Source of the DNA: Cutaneotrichosporon cavernicola
Taxonomy: Eukaryota; Basidiomycota; Tremellomycetes; Trichosporonales; Trichosporonaceae
Assembly (NCBI RefSeq): GCF_030864355.1
Contig: NC_083396.1
Location: forward strand, 2,480,001-2,544,000
Reading direction: 5' to 3'
Length of the DNA: 64,000 bases
This document shows, piece by piece, positions 11,797 to 22,372 of this stretch. The translations under genes and the position numbers were made by a program. The notes beneath the pieces are model-generated. The model made no database searches and was not told the DNA's origin. It was given only the letters and a program-made list of their open reading frames with translations. Position 1 is the stretch's first letter. The number at the start of each line of letters is the position of its first letter.

Positions 11797-13101
11797 GCGA
11801 CGGTCACGCGCGAGTGCGTCTGGACCGCGACGATGATGGGTGACCTTTGTCAGCCTGTCGTCGTCCCCGACGGATCAAGGTCGCGGGGTGCGCGGTCGAG
11901 TGTAGCACTAGCGAGAACGGGGCCAGAGCCAAGCGAGGCGGCAGCGGCAGCGGCTGCGGCAGCTCTCGTCGTCGCTCGTCGCCGCCGAAGTGAAGGGAAG
12001 GTTGTCGGTGGAGGCGGAAGGTGCCGCTTTGTGGATATGACGAGAGATGCTCGCGCGGGTCTAGAGTTGGGATGAGGCCATCACGGTTTAGAGGCAAGTG
12101 CGCGGGGGTGACGATGAAGGGGGTCAAGTTGAGGGGTTGTTGGGTGATGACAGTTGTGAGTGTATTGGTAGATGATGATGATGATCGCAGATCGGATGTG
12201 CAAGGTGGGTGGCAGACCGGGGAGGGGGATTGGGATTGGGATCGGGTTGGGTGGAGGTACGAGGGAAGATGTGTGGGTGGGAGGTTGGTGTGTGGGGTAG
12301 AGGGAGCAAAGGAGGTAGGGAGTAAGGCCGAGGAGGGCAGAGGGCGGCGATGACTGTGACTCGCTCGCTATCCTAATGATTGTACCGATTTCTTTAAACT
12401 CTGAGCGATACTGCTAAAGTGTGTGGTGGCGTTTGCCCTTTTGGTGGCGTACGCTTGATCGCTAGACTTTGGGTTACTTGGATACTTTGGAGATTGCAAT
12501 CCGGCTCGGATGTCCAGGAATAAGGCCTTTGAATGTCCTTGGCCACGTAAAGTCAGGGGGAGGGGGGAAGTTACGTTGGGTGAGGGGGTGGTGGAATGAA
12601 TTGATCCGGCGAGACAACTATGTAAACCGTGTCTGCGCCAGTGAGACAAGCAAACCTCAAGAGTGTGGTCTGTGCGCTGGCGTGTCTCGCTCGCACTCAA
12701 AAGCTGAAATGTTGCACCGAGGTCGCGCGAGATCGGTTCTAGGTTGACAAGTTTAAAGGAGGGTTGGACAAGGGGCGGAGAGGGGTAGCGTATACCGCAG
12801 TGATGGTCGTGTGTGTGTAAAGTTGAGGGTGTTGCGTGACGGCCGTCGAGGGAGAGATGTGTGACGGGGGGCGAGGATGAGATGAGAGCGAGGGTTGGGG
12901 AGATATCCGAGTTGGAATGGAATGATGAAAAGGTAGACAGGGAATCACGTAAAGGAAGAAGAAGTGTAGGAGATGGAGAATGGACAAGAGTTGAGAGAAA
13001 TGTTAATGTGAGCAATGGGTTGACGTGTGGAAGATGGAAGGATGCGCATGCGCTATACTACCATCGCCTTACTGCAAATCACAGTTCATACTACAGCAAC
13101 T

Positions 13102-13148
13102 CTACAGTACTACAGTACTGTCCTGTACTGTGCTGTACTGTACTGTAG
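13102..13148. repeat. TACTG-type tandem and inverted repeat
   Basis: Repeated CTACAGTACT and TGTACTGTG words form a short tandem array. Its ends (13102-13110 and 13140-13148) are exact reverse complements, so the array can fold on itself. Confidence 0.7.
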
Positions 13149-14320
13149 ATGAGCCAACTCCGGCACCGATGAGTTATAGGGTTTGGCTGATGGCCTGGTT
13201 CTAGGTGTCGGCGGCAGCCGACCACCTTGGCCTGGCGGTTGGTAACCAGCACGCAGGTTAGGTTTAATCCATGCCGTGGCCAGGGGGAAGCGGGAAGAAC
13301 TCGGAGCAACAAGCACATCAAGCTGTCTCAGTAGCCTAGAGACCCAGTTTCGTTGAGATCATACAGGAGGATAAGCGCAAAGCGTTGACGCAAGTCAACG
13401 AACGCGGTGCGGGGCCTTGGGGCCGGGTCGACCGGATACTCAAAGATCAAGTTTGGGTGCCTGTTCCCCGTGGCATCAACGCCTCGTCGCTTCTCATGCA
13501 CTCTGACCTATACCCTAGCCTCATTCAACAAACTCCAAATCAGTCATTACTTTCTGTTTAGTAGCCAAGGCAATAAAGAGTCGGTCACCTTTAAAGGCTC
13601 TAAAGGGGTTTATAGCCAAGTATAAGCAGTCGCCGTTCAAGGGTAAAATCAAAGGGTACAAAGTTAGGTACAGAATAATAGGCAAGCTAACCAAAGTCAT
13701 CAAACTAGTCATTTTCAATAAATGAGGTACAGACCGCACGCCGTTTGGTTCCTGGACTACCTTGTCCCTAAACATTACCGCTCTGTCATTCTCTCTTCTT
13801 CTACCTCTACTGCACTCTGATGAAATGGCCATCTCGCCATTGCATACGAATCGTTCCCACCGTCAACATAACGGGTACGGCTGTGTACAATATACAATGG
13901 CTACCGCATCGTCCCTGAATGGTATGGTACAGTACGCCGATGCAACATTCAATCTACTGTCTGGTGAATTGGCGGTCTCCACCTGAGACCGTTCCCGAAG
14001 CTTACCTTCAGGCTCCTCTGCTCTGCCACCACCTGCCCGATCAATCTCTTTTTCCAGGTCTCTGTAGCCGTCACGTTGTCAGAGGCCCAAGGTGCAGAGG
14101 CATGGAGCGAGCCGCCACGAAAAAGCTGGGGTAAACGAAATTAGCTCTGGGTTTAAACGCCTCAGGTAGACCAGGTACGCGCGACCCTGTCAGTCCCATA
14201 CTCCCACCCATACTGCACTCTCAACTCTCAACTCCCTCTGATCCAAAGCTGAGCCTCTGGTACTTGTTACATCCTTACTTGATCCTCCCTTCCTGTCTAG
14301 AGTCAAGGGGAACGAGGACC

Positions 14321-14363
14321 TTGGACACGAAATGTTCCAACGCGTAGAACATTTCGTGTCCAA
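14321..14363. repeat. Perfect 17-bp inverted repeat, 9-nt loop
   Basis: The arms 14321-14337 and 14347-14363 are exact reverse complements around a 9-base spacer containing an MluI-like ACGCGT. It lies in a gene-poor region with no adjacent transposase or tRNA. It could be a hairpin in a transcript, a dimeric protein site or a remnant of a mobile element; nothing in the sequence decides. Confidence 0.85.
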
Positions 14364-15411
14364 CTTGTCGTCCAACTTGAAAATGTAGCACGTTTGCCTG
14401 TTCTGTACCATACTGACGATCGGCTCTCCCCTACATTATCGCGGGGATTTGCACCCGACGGCCCCGCCGGCATTTGTGCCCTGATTGCGCGACGGAAACA
14501 AGTCCAGGCGCAGCAACCCATCTATCTCATCGACAGTTCAACAGCAGCACAGCGACATTTCTGCTTTGCTATTAGAGACCAAAGTGGCGTATCGTGCATG
14601 ACGTGGCTTGCATGGCGTGCACGATGTGGCGTAACGTGGCGTTCATCATACCATAATGCAGGATCGCAGGATATACAGGTTGAATATCTCGGCGCCACCA
14701 TGAGATACTGCTTATTGTTATTCACTATTCATTGCAGGTGCGGTGCGATCGTCGGATTCCCAAAGTTGTCTCTGGCTCTGACGCCGCACCAAGTTTTCAC
14801 TCAACAACCTGATGAGACTGCGCTTGGACCTTGGGTAATGGGGGCATTGGTCTTGACAAGCTGGACAAGCTGAGGTGAGCAATGCGTCAACAGTCGCTGT
14901 CGGCCCCCGCCGCTGTCAACCCTCTTGACCTCACGCCCGTTGCCGATGACGCGCGCCGGCGGCCACTTGGATGCATGCGAAATCGTCTACTATCCAACCT
15001 CACCCCTGACCGCTGGCCGTTGGCGGCTCGTGCCTTGCCGCTTGCGGAGACGGCCGACGCCTACACCTGCGCGGTTAAAGTCCCCATGGTCTCGTAACCC
15101 GCGTCCACGTCCACGTCCATGTCCATCGCAATCCGAGCAGGCACAACTCACATGCTCCGGTCATCTCGGGAGCTGAGAGATTAAGGAGAAGGAATCACGT
15201 TGAAACAACCCGATCGATCGGTGACACCTCATCAATCTTCATTACGTTACCACACGACTCGGCCCTACAGAGATCTGACGTTGCACACTACAGTATTCAT
15301 GTTGGCAAGGTCAGTCGGACGCGTGGAAACTCGAGGTGGCTAGTCTCGTCCCACACGTGGCGGCGTACTCTCACAGAGGCAGGCGCACTCCTGGGCCTCC
15401 CTTAACGATAA

Positions 15412-17738
15412 TCAGTGCTTCGCCGGACCACCCATGCCAGGAGGAGGCGGGGGAGGATACTGGCTGTAGCCTCCAGACATGTGGCCGCCGAATTGCTGGC
15501 CAGCAGTTTGCTGGCCGGGTCCAGGTGGCTGTGGATCGTATCCGTCACCCTTCTTCATTTGCCATTCTGAACACCGGATATTCCGTGATTGTGTGAGAGG
15601 CCGAGAACGGGTGGAATATGCCGCGTATCGAGGGGAGATGACGACGTCCGTGTAGAACCCGGGGGTTGTTGATATGTGACAACAATGTATTTGGGGCCAG
15701 CGTTGTTTTACATACATGCAAGCGTCAGCGTACACCATCATCCCTGATCCCGCTCGGGACTCACGGCAGACGCCACACTTCCAGATGCTCTTCTTTTTGA
15801 ACGGAATGAGAGGGATCCAGAACAGCTCGAACCAGGTGCGCGACGTTGCGCCGACAACACCCGCTACGCGTCAGCCGAATATGAACCAGGAACAGCGCAC
15901 AAGCCCCCTGCTGGGAACCAGCAAACGGCGCAGCGTAGAATAACCTACCGTTGTGGCAGTGGGGACACATGCGCGCCGGTCCGACTTCATCGTCCTGTTT
16001 GATCTGGTTGGTCAGCGATAGTCTTGGGTCATGGGAGGAGATCTGAGAGGAGGTCGCGTCGGGCGTAACATTGAGCCCCGATCGTTGTTTGCATTCCCTG
16101 GTGTGTGGTGGCGCAGGATTCTGGAGTCCAGTGGCGCAGGCGTCGTGTGCCCAGCATGGTACAGGATTGAGGGTCTGGGGGAGATTGCATAAGCCCCGAG
16201 TAGGCCCACCCCACCTCGAGATCGAAAGGATCTGCCTGTCCCCAAGCTCGGCATACCACAATCTAGTCGCGACATGACTTGTCGCGCATACAACGTCGTG
16301 GCTATTGTGGAAAACGCCACGCGCTGGGACCTGCGGTCCGTGCCATGGCAACCTAGAGCACCGGGCACGTTGCCAGGGACGAGGGATATGATGGACTGCG
16401 CATCGGTATCTCCGATTCCAACCCATCATCAGGTTGAGCTGTGGCTTCACATGTCCATCCACACCTTGGGAACGAGATCAGCCAGGGAGGAAGGCACTGT
16501 TCGACAGGAGGCAGGGCTGTCCGCTGCGCCTCAGACACGCGGCCTGAAACGCAGTGGGCGTCACGGTCGGGCCCTCCGAGAGCGCATCGTCCCTGCTCTG
16601 CACGAGCCCAGCTGTGGGCTGTGTGGGGGGAGTGGGGGCCGGGGGAAGTGGGGGGGGGGCGGAGGAAAGCTAGGCGAGACATTGCAGGCACGCGACCAGG
16701 AGGGCGGAGGTCGAGGTATCTCCACTTCCGCCTGGAGTTTGTCTTGGCACACCGCCTCTCGCAACGATAAGCTCTGGACTTCGCCACGCGTCTCGTCCTC
16801 ACAGCGTGGACACAGTGTAAGGCCTGTCACCGGCGACTGCAGTGTCCAAAGGAGGTGCGCACGGTGCGCGCCACATAATGACAGTAGGCGATATGACAGA
16901 CGTGTAGGGCGTGGGGGGACAGATTGGCGTTGATTGGGACCATCACGCGGAGTTGTAGAGATCCACAGGAGACATGCAGAGCGCGGATACGACGGACGTT
17001 GGTGCAGACGGAGAGCGAAGAGTGTCGATTGCGAGGGGTGCAGAACGACAATGGGTCACAGCGGAGTCCTCTGAACGGGGTAATGAGGCGTGCGTTCTGG
17101 AGCCGTAGAGCTAAGGAAGGTCGGGCGATTCGCTCGATAGGCAGGGGGATGATGTCGGTCCAAGATACCCACAGTGGACATGGACCTCTTCCTCCAGGCT
17201 CGACATGACAGTGCCAGTGGCCAGCCACCAACGACCTGGGTTGGGAGCTGCCAGATAGGGGCAACTAGTGGGGGAGGACTCGGGCGTTCATGGTGCCCAA
17301 CACCATATCCTTTGGACGTCGTTTGGAGGCCATTGGATGTCCTTTGGGTAGGAGAGACACAGAGGCGCGACCGGGGCCCCAACGAGCTTGACGAGACGCG
17401 GCAAGAGACGCCAAATGGCACGGACCGCGCCATCCTTTGGGTGGAGTCATAAGACGTGGGTGGTGAGACCGTAGTTGGAGCTGGTGAGACCGAGTCCGAG
17501 GGGACCAAGTCCGTGGATTACTCTGAATTATCTTACCTTTGTGGGGAATCCGACTGTCGTCAGCTTCTGGGCTTCTGGGCTTCTGGGTGCGCTCGGTAGA
17601 GACGCGCGGGACGCGAGCGATGAAGACGGCGGAGGCTCACAGATGATAGGGATGCCTGGTGTCAGCTGATGTTCCTGATGCTATGTTCGGTGGCATTGGG
17701 GCCTTGGATATGACAGCGGCGCACGACTTACAGGCCAT
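15412..17738 (-). CDS. Fungal zinc-ribbon protein (zinc-ribbon 15 type), micro-exon gene
   Basis: Six coding exons are inferred: 17738-17732 (7 nt), 17655-17641 (15 nt), 17553-17537 (17 nt), 16003-15949 (55 nt), 15863-15765 (99 nt) and 15566-15412 (155 nt). They total 348 nt and 115 aa. The spliced N-terminus reads MACIPIIFGFPTKIKQDD, the hallmark start of this small fungal family. It is followed by CPHC (Cys26/29), the conserved TSRTWFELFWIPLIPF segment and CGVC (Cys61/64), giving a CxxC...CxxC zinc ribbon, and then a Gly/Pro/Tyr-rich tail. Function in the family is not established. The odd feature is the third intron (16004-17536), 1533 nt, against 30-90 nt for most introns in this window. 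Other introns are 76, 87, 85 and 198 nt. Confidence 0.82.
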
Positions 17739-18184
17739 TATGGATAGTCGTGTAGTTGTAGTTTGACAAGTGGCGAGTGAGGGGGAGTGGGTGGTTGAAA
17801 GAGGTGGGGCGGGGCTGGGTGGGGTTGGTTGAATGACGTCGGGTTGGTTGGGTGAGTGTCGGGTGGCGAAACCAATGTGATGTTTGGTCCAGATGGGTTC
17901 AGGCTTTGGTTCTCCATCCTCCATTCCTCCAGTACTTCATTCCTCCACCAGATAGCTACACAAGCATGGCAGCAGCAACATCCATGAGAAACATTTCTAC
18001 AGTAATACACTCTCGATACAGTCGATTTTCACACTGTTCCCAAATGGCCCGTCTCGACAGGTTCGCCTCTTAGCTGCACGGCGAGGCGCGTCGATGGAAT
18101 GGCGAGCGTCTCAGCCCTCCCACCACCGCCTGCGCAAACCATACTACAAACCCCAACTCCTCCCCCAACGCGTTCAGTCGTCCT
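17739..18184. other. Intergenic, minus-strand leader of zinc-ribbon gene
   Basis: 446 bases between the zinc-ribbon start (17738, -) and the HMG-gene stop (18185, -). The zinc-ribbon-sense strand is C/T-rich at about 17760-17860. No gene is seen. Confidence 0.4.
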
Positions 18185-20893
18185 TTACGTCTGCCCGTAC
18201 CCAGTCGCACTCGGCCCAGACGGATTGCGGCTCAAATGGCCCTGGGCCTGGGGCGACTGCTGGGTCATCATCGAGCCCTGAGCCTGCATCGGCGCGCCGC
18301 CCATTGGCGCCGAGCTGGAGGGGTCGTCGAAGACGAGGTCGCCACCCGTGGTCCAGCCCATTGACGACGGGTCGACGCTCAGGGTGAAAGACGGTGCGGC
18401 GCCAGTGTTGAAAGGCGACGGCAGGCCGCTGTGGCCACCGGACGCGGTGGGTCTAGAGCCCACAACCCAGTCTGGAATCTTGGCCTCCGGGAGCGGCTCG
18501 CTCTGCTGCTGCCTGTCGACGGGCGACAGCGGGAGCGCACCCGCGAGCGGCGGACCAGGAGGGAGGTTCATGTTGGTACCAAAGGGGAACGTCATGCCAG
18601 CGCCCAAGTCACCCATCTGGAAAGTGTTGGGGCCAGCGCCACCTGCGTTGTCGCCCCCGAAGAAGCTATTCCAATCTTGCTTGATCGCGTCCATGATCTG
18701 CCCACTGCCATACTCTGTCGGCATTGGGTTCGCCGCCTCGTGGTTGTCCCAAGTGAATCCGGTGGGGTCAACGTTGACGTTGCTCGCGTTCTCGGCCCAT
18801 CCCTTGACGAGGTTGTCGAGCTCGTCGTCGGCAGTCTCGTCGAAGGCGCTGTTCATGAAGTCGATAGGGATCGAGCCAGTTAGTGGTTGGAAGTAGTACT
18901 GACTCTCAGTCCCCATGTCGGGCTGATAGTTGGACGTCAGATCAGCGAAGAGGTTGGTCTGCTGAGGCGCTGGCGGCGCCACAGGAGGCACGTCCATCCA
19001 CGCGACGGGCCGCGTTCCGACGGGGACCCGGCTTGAAACTTCCACAGCAGGAGGCGTCTCGTTGGGAGAACGCCCCTGGCCGGTGAGGGCTCCGTTTGTT
19101 GACGCCTGTTGGGATGTCTGCGCTGATGGCGAGGCGCTGAGCACCCCGTCTCGCCCGATGTTGGGGGGGAACGTCGTCGAGTCGAGGGCGCCAGGGGGCA
19201 CGCGGAAAGCTGCGCGAGGTGTGAGTCGACGAACGCGAGTTGGAGGGGAGGGAGGAACACTCACTATCGAACGGCACCTCGAGATGCTCCAGCTCGTGGA
19301 CTGGACCGTGCGAGTTGCGCTTGTGACTTGGGGCATGGCCGGGGACATGATACGGATGGTAGTCGCTCAGCTCGGCAGATGGCGATCTCCTCTGCTTCCG
19401 CCGCTTAAGCGCTGCTACAGTAAATAAGAGGTCACGAATGGTAGTCTTACAGTTGCGGTGAACGCGGTCCTCCTTCTCCTGCCGCCGCGCCTCCTTCTCC
19501 TTGAGCTTCTCCTGCTTTTCGCGGAGCTTGTCCTCGCGCTTCTGAGGCTGGAACTTGTAGCCGGGATACTTTTGGAGATGCTGACGTATGAGCATGTGGA
19601 TGCAGTCCGATCAACGCCTTGAACGGGTAGACTCACCTCGAGTTTCCTCGCCTGGCTCAACTTGTCATAGTGCTGACGGCGTTCTTCTGGCTCGTGCTTC
19701 CAGATGTTGCTGATGATCCGGCTGACATCGGACTGCGGCATCCCGCCGTCAGGCGAGCGGATGAGGCCAAGCATCCACATGTACCAGTTGATGTCCTTGC
19801 CACCTTTCTTGCCCTTGCGGAAGCTCTTGGGTCCCGTGTTGGCGCCAGTGCCGTCATCCTCCTCGGTGCTCTCGCCTTGCGCCGGCCACGTCTGGGCAGG
19901 GAACTTGGACGGGCCGTAGGACTCGAGCAGGACCTGCTCAAGAAGAGGTATCCTCTCTCCTTTCGACATCTTCGCCAGGGTCTCTGAGCGATAGATGATC
20001 CACGCGTTTGGCGGGCGTGGCGGCTTCTTTGGAGCAGCCTTGGGTGATCTCGGTGGGGAAACGGATTGTTGTGGCACCATGGGGGCGTACGATGGACCAG
20101 GTGGACCGCCGGCGACCTGAGCATGCTGTTGTGGGGGTGGTGGGTGAGCCGGCATGCGACTGAAAACCTCTGTTGGTGGGAACATTCCCTGCTGCTGTTG
20201 GGCCCAAGGCATCCGGGGCATGCCTGTGGACTGGTCGTACTCATAGGCTGCAACGAAGCCGTCTCCCTGTGGCGGAGCCATGCCGTATCCCGACTTCCAC
20301 GTTGCAGTCGCTGCATTCGAGGAAGGATCGGCCTTTGACGGGAATGACCCCATGTGGCCCAGGTGTTGGACGAACTGCTGCTGGCCTAGATATTGTTGCT
20401 GCTGGAGTTGATGCTGGTACTCCTGCCCTACGTATGGCTGCTGTTGTGCGTACGCGCCGAGCTGGGGCCCAGGCTGAAACGACATGTTGCCAACGTCGGT
20501 GGGTGCGATGGATGAGGGTGTCACCCCCGGTTCGTGGCCTGTAGGGCCCACGAAGGAGTGGCCCGATGCATCCATCTGCGGCTGGGGTTGCTGCGAAGGG
20601 GCCCCGGCCGCGTAGTACTGGCCCATCTGAGGGCCAGCGCCGTTGACGCCAACAACGTTGGTCATGTTGTAGCCCTGGCCCGGAAAGGTGTTCAACCTGG
20701 GAATGAGTGGGCGCTGGACTCTTGCGGCCGCGGATGGTGATGTGTTTGGTGAGGACGCTGTGTCTGCCAACGAGGTTCGCGGGAGACGAGGGTTTGCTCC
20801 AGGAGCAAGACGGTCCGTGCTCGGCGCCGTGGCTTGTGCCATGGGCGGGAACATGAACTGTTGGTTAGATGAGGCTGCCATTGCGGCAGACAT
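18185..20893 (-). CDS. HMG-box transcription factor (MATA_HMG type) with split HMG box
   Basis: Four exons (20893-19637, 19580-19451, 19414-19265, 19209-18185) give 853 aa in frame. A Gln/Pro-rich N-terminus precedes the HMG box at about residues 290-445. Helix 1 is PPRPPNAWIIYRSE; the rest is DVSRIISNIWKHEPEERRQHYDKL and LEHLQKYPGYKFQPQKRE, of the type found in fungal mating and pheromone-response regulators (Ste11, Prf1, Mat2 group). About 75 residues with acidic, Gly/Lys-rich sequence interrupt the box between helix 1 and helix 2. A charged Lys/Glu helix (KLREKQEKLKEKEARRQEKED) follows, then a long disordered tail that may be an activation domain. Introns are 56, 36 and 55 nt; the 36-nt one is a multiple of three without a stop and could be retained. 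The exact orthologue is not determined. Confidence 0.84.
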
Positions 20894-22324
20894 CCAACCA
20901 AAGCGGGGCGTAAGGTGAGGACGAGGTGTGGAAGTGGTGAGGGTGAGGCGCGTGTTCTGGATGGAGTGAATAATCCAGAAGGTGTGTTTGCGCCGAGTGG
21001 TGAGGTAGAGAAGCAAGGAAGTGAGTTATGGCGTGGCGACCAATGAGGGTGACGTTGAAAGAGTCTGTGATGTGGGTGATGACCGAGATGGGTGGGATGT
21101 TGGATGATAGGGAAGGATGAGAAGGGGGGGTTCCAAGGTGGGGAAGTCGAGGTTGTATTAGACCCAGTTAACAGGTGGGTGTCAGCCACCAGCCCAAGTG
21201 GGAGACAAGGACTCGACAGGGAATCTACACAATCGAGGTCTGTGCGCAAGGGCAATGGCCCAATCAGCTCAGGTGGCGACTTGGCAACTGGTCAGGTCGA
21301 CAACACCGAGAACTGCTCAGAGGTCAACTGTCCAAGGGCTACGACGTGCAGAGGACTGTGCACTTCCGATTGCCGATGACTCTTGAGTGCGAGACGAGGG
21401 TCGTCCAGTCGAGCGCACGGCCGTAAACGCAGCCCGATGATGAACCTGGAGTGGTTACGACGCTCGCTTGGTGCGTCGAGATCTGAGGGCTTGGCTGCTA
21501 GAGACAGAGCGTGGCGAAGAACGACAGGGTAGCCCGAAGGCGAGGAGAGAGAGGCAAAGTGAGGTGGAGGGAGATGAGGTGGTTTGGTCCGCAGAAGAGT
21601 GCGGTTCGTGCCTGTGGTCAGCGCAGAGCTTGTCACCGCGCACTCACTCGACAAGCGCCTTGGTCCAGCCTTGGCTGCTGTTGATGCGCGGACGCCAATC
21701 GCAAGTCAAGCTCAGCGTCGTCACAGACAGTGCGTGTTGAGCTTGGGGTAATTCGTCCTCTCGGCTATGCAACAGAGGTAATCTCCTGCTTGCGCAAGCC
21801 AGTTGGGGTTGGACGACGACGGGAAGGGGCGCACAGTACGGGTGCGTGTAGACCTTGCTCGCTGGTTACGGGGGGCGAGATGTGAATGGGATGGTATGAG
21901 AGCCGCAAGTAGTGGGGGGTGTTGATGGTTAGGTGGATAGAGAGGATGGGGAATGGACAAATGTTGATGTGTTCGTTGGGTGAGTGCCGAATGGAAGGGG
22001 CAAATCGAGGCCAGGCGGGGGGGAAGGTCAGAGTTGAGGACGTCGAAAGCGATCCGCCAATCTACGAGGGTCACTGGTCACAGCAGGGGGATGGGGCCAA
22101 GATGGGAGACAAGTGTCCGATGAGGGCGGGGGTGTGAGTGATTCGAGGGAGGACGCCACTTGTGTGTCGATGTGTGTGTTCGGCCAACGCAGAACAATGG
22201 GCCCAACAGCTAACAGTCGTCGTCGTCCTCGCTCTGGTTCCGTCAGCATGCTCCGCCAAAGCACATTCTTCTCCTGCCGCTCACACGCCCATCCCTCCAC
22301 TGGTGCTTCACTCATGATTGTCAC

Positions 22325-22372
22325 CGCGAAGAGTCTCGCGAAGAGTCCCCCGAAGAGTCCCGCGAAGAGTCA
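22325..22372. repeat. 12-bp tandem repeat, four units
   Basis: Four consecutive copies of CGCGAAGAGTCY with one or two changes per copy (units at 22325, 22337, 22349, 22361). In one + frame this reads as repeated AKSP/PKSP, but the enclosing 87-codon ORF shows no other protein-like features. Confidence 0.85.

Larger units (their letters stand above)
11797..15411. other. Long gene-poor region upstream of the kinase
   Basis: From 11800 to about 13030 the + strand is G-rich, so the kinase-sense strand is a long polypyrimidine tract, probably promoter and 5' leader. From 13100 to 15400 there is no supportable gene. It contains a TACTG-type repeat (13102-13148), an A/T-richer patch (about 13500-13740) and a perfect inverted repeat (14321-14363). 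ORFs of 70-215 codons here look random. Confidence 0.45.

Noticed and set aside
12368..13015. 215-codon minus ORF upstream of the kinase
   Set aside because: It has the same C/T-rich leader composition with Ser/Pro/His/Leu bias; an unmapped 5' exon there is possible but unsupported.
13521..13832. 103-codon minus ORF with a hydrophobic stretch in the A/T-rich patch
   Set aside because: The hydrophobicity reflects A/T-rich composition; no family or splice support.
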